Source: Desulfobulbaceae bacterium UBA5628 (GTDB taxonomy: Bacteria; Desulfobacterota; Desulfobulbia; Desulfobulbales; Desulfurivibrionaceae). From it: DNA of 6,594 nucleotides. Shown here in pieces: positions 4,990 to 6,594 of this stretch. The DNA lies in NCBI GenBank assembly GCA_002421565.1, contig DIKC01000083.1, forward strand, positions 7,576 to 14,169, read 5' to 3'. Position 1 is the first letter of the stretch, and every line of letters begins with the position of its first letter. The notes under the pieces were generated by a model. The model had not been told where the DNA came from, made no database searches, and was given only the letters and a program-made list of their open reading frames with translations. The position numbers and the translations under genes are program-made.

Positions 4990-6399
4990 TTATACCTCAA
5001 ATTCCTGATGGGGCTCGGGAATATCAACCCGGCTGAAATGGAGTTTTTCCTGAAGATCGGCGGCCAGGGCCGTGGCCGACTCTTCCTCGCCGTGCACCAG
5101 GAAGGTGCGCTCCGGCTTTTTCTCCATCGCTCCGGCCCAGGCCAGCAAACCGTCGCGGTCGGCATGGCCGCTGAAGCCGGTAAGGGTTTCCACCTTGGCC
5201 CGCAGGGGATATTCATCGCCGAAGACCCGCACCTTTTCCTGCTGCTCCATGATCCGCCGGCCCAGGGTGTTGGGGGCCTGCCAGCCGGTGATCAGGATGG
5301 TGTTTTTGGGATCGCTGACTCGTTTGCGCAGGTGATGGAGAATCCGCCCCCCTTCCATCATCCCGCTGGCGCTGATGATGATCGCCGGTTCCCGGAGGAA
5401 GTTCAGTTCCTTGGATTCGTTGACCGTGCGGGTGTAGCGCAGGGTCTCGAAACCAAAGGGGTTTTCATGGTTGCCCTTGAGGACGAATTCCCGGATTTCC
5501 TGGTCATAGGCCTCGGGATGGAGGCGGAAGATGTCGGTGACCCGGGTGGCCAGGGGGCTGTCCACGTAGATCGGCAGCTCCGGGATGTCGCGCTCCAGAT
5601 AGAGTTTGTGGAGGGCGTAAACCAGTTGCTGGGTGCGCCCCACCGCAAAGGCGGGCACCAGCAGGCAGCCGCCCCGCTGGTAGGTGTCGTCGACGATTCG
5701 GGCCAGGTCATGCTCCGAATTCTGATAGGGCGGATGGAGGCGATTGCCGTAAGTGCTTTCCATGATCAGGATATCCGCCCCCTCTCGCAATTCGGCGGGA
5801 TCGCGGATGATCGGGATGCCGGGCCGGCCGATGTCGCCGCTGAAGATCAGCCGCCGTTGGCCTTCTTTGCCCGGTTCCGTGAGGTCGAGCACCACGTTGG
5901 CGCTGCCCAGCATATGGCCCGCCTCGGTCAGGGTCAAGCGGACGCCGGGGAGGATTTCCCGGGGCCGGTTGGGCGCCACTCCCACGAAATGGTTCATGGC
6001 GTTGACCACGTCTTCCTTGCTGTAGAGCGGTTCGAACAGCTTCTGGCCGTTGCGGCTGCGCTGTTTGTTGACAAAGAAGACGTCCTGTTCCTGGATGTGG
6101 GCGCTGTCCATCAGCATCACCGCGCAGAGGTCGCGGGTGGCCTGGGTGGAGATGATGTCGCCGCGGAAGCCGTTTCTGACCAGGGAGGGAATGTTGCCGG
6201 AGTGGTCGATATGGGCGTGGGAAAGAACCAGGCAGTCCACCGAGGCGGCATCGATGAAACCCTGCCGGTTGAGCTCGAAGGATTCCTTGCGTTTGCCCTG
6301 AAACAGGCCGCAATCGAGCAGAATGCGGCGGCCGTTAACTTCCAGCAGATGCTGGGAGCCGGTGACGGTGCGGGCGGCGCCATGAAAGGTGAGTTTCAT
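4990..6399 (-). CDS. Beta-CASP metallo-beta-lactamase-fold protein (CPSF-like putative RNase)
   Basis: This 469-residue cytoplasmic protein has a complete metallo-beta-lactamase plus beta-CASP architecture, as in bacterial CPSF73-like exonuclease/endonuclease homologues that act on RNA. Visible motifs are the zinc-binding HAHIDH (His61, His63, Asp65, His66), TEAGHMLGSANVVL (His162), SGDIGRPG (Asp189), and the beta-CASP motif A Glu214 in ESTYGNR. VPAFAVGRTQQLVYAL (248-263), SASGMMEGGRILHHL (343-357), motif B FSGHAD (His412) and motif C LVHGEEE (His436) follow. All key residues are present, so it should be active. Length is typical of the stand-alone group without KH domains. The ATG at 6399 begins MKLTFHGAARTVTGS, the usual N terminus. 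There is no good ribosome site, and the start lies one base after the ppiB stop (TAAGATG), so translation probably depends on re-initiation. The true substrate is unknown. Confidence 0.9.
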   Translation of the reverse strand: MKLTFHGAARTVTGSQHLLEVNGRRILLDCGLFQGKRKESFELNRQGFIDAASVDCLVLSHAHIDHSGNIPSLVRNGFRGDIISTQATRDLCAVMLMDSAHIQEQDVFFVNKQRSRNGQKLFEPLYSKEDVVNAMNHFVGVAPNRPREILPGVRLTLTEAGHMLGSANVVLDLTEPGKEGQRRLIFSGDIGRPGIPIIRDPAELREGADILIMESTYGNRLHPPYQNSEHDLARIVDDTYQRGGCLLVPAFAVGRTQQLVYALHKLYLERDIPELPIYVDSPLATRVTDIFRLHPEAYDQEIREFVLKGNHENPFGFETLRYTRTVNESKELNFLREPAIIISASGMMEGGRILHHLRKRVSDPKNTILITGWQAPNTLGRRIMEQQEKVRVFGDEYPLRAKVETLTGFSGHADRDGLLAWAGAMEKKPERTFLVHGEEESATALAADLQEKLHFSRVDIPEPHQEFEV

Positions 6400-6400
6400 C

Positions 6401-6594
6401 TTACGGCAACCGCTGGGCCGATTTGATCACCACCGCCTGGCGCGGCACGTCGCTGTGCATCCCCCGGCGGCCGGTGGGCACCGCAGCGATCTTCTCCACC
6501 GTCTCCATCCCTTCCGTGACCCTGCCGAAGACCGCATAGCCCCAACCCTGGCCCTCCGGGGCGGTGTGATCGAGAAAGGCGTTGTCGGCCACGT
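6401..6594 (-). CDS. ppiB: Cyclophilin-type peptidyl-prolyl cis-trans isomerase, PpiB-like (5' end cut by window)
   Basis: This is the last 64 residues or so of a cyclophilin, which catalyses cis-trans isomerisation of Xaa-Pro bonds in protein folding. VADNAFLDHTAPEGQGWGYAVFGRV, read across two short motifs (VADNAFLD and GWGYAVFGRVTEGM), and VPTGRRGMHSDVP match the C-terminal part of the E. coli PpiB group. The frame is open to the window edge, so the GTG at 6592 is an internal codon. The N-terminal catalytic FHR region is outside. Whether the protein is cytoplasmic or exported cannot be told without the N terminus, though the PpiB-like ending suggests cytoplasmic. It is upstream of, and separated by one base from, the MBL-fold gene, which makes a tight operon. 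Confidence 0.88.
   Translation of the reverse strand, partial: VADNAFLDHTAPEGQGWGYAVFGRVTEGMETVEKIAAVPTGRRGMHSDVPRQAVVIKSAQRLP

Noticed and set aside
4582..6426. Open plus-strand frame of 614 codons opposite the lipoprotein and MBL-fold genes
   Set aside because: It is antisense to two genes with clear motifs, and its translation is low in recognisable structure and rich in Gly, Ala, Gln and His as expected from a high-GC shadow frame.

Overview
The window looks like an ordinary chromosomal segment of a GC-rich Gram-negative bacterium. The clues are a lipoprotein with a lipobox, signal-peptide proteins, and a periplasmic metal-uptake accessory. A HemY-type protoporphyrinogen oxidase, a dnaA away from dnaN, and a CbiM/NikL-type Co/Ni module together suggest a Desulfobacterota lineage (sulfate-reducer-like, perhaps Desulfobulbales). 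That placement is inference from family resemblance, not a search result.

Layout. Bases 1-1167 (+) hold the C-terminal part of protoporphyrinogen oxidase (haem synthesis), cut by the window edge. It converges on dnaA (1212-2555, -), with a short gap that holds a plausible terminator for the oxidase. A non-coding stretch of about 640 bases (2556-3192) separates the divergent dnaA and cbiM. It is AT-rich in places and unusually structured: a dnaA promoter whose spacer contains a run of eight C, a possible nine-codon leader ORF ending on the dnaA start, three palindromes, two plus-strand hairpins followed by T runs with no plus-strand gene before them, and a T-rich DNA-unwinding-element-like tract. 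Bases 3193-4400 (+) carry a two-gene, translationally coupled metal-uptake unit: a CbiM/NikM substrate-binding membrane protein and a NikL-like membrane-anchored periplasmic protein. No EcfT or ATPase genes follow. Bases 4414-6594 (-) form a compact operon read leftwards: a PpiB-type cyclophilin (partial), a beta-CASP metallo-beta-lactamase-fold RNase-like protein, and a lipoprotein of unknown function.

How the genes relate. Haem synthesis, replication initiation, cobalt/nickel uptake and protein/RNA housekeeping are not obviously one pathway. The window reads as four adjacent transcription units. The least explained part is the dnaA-cbiM intergenic region. No mobile element, CRISPR array, tRNA or rRNA was recognised.
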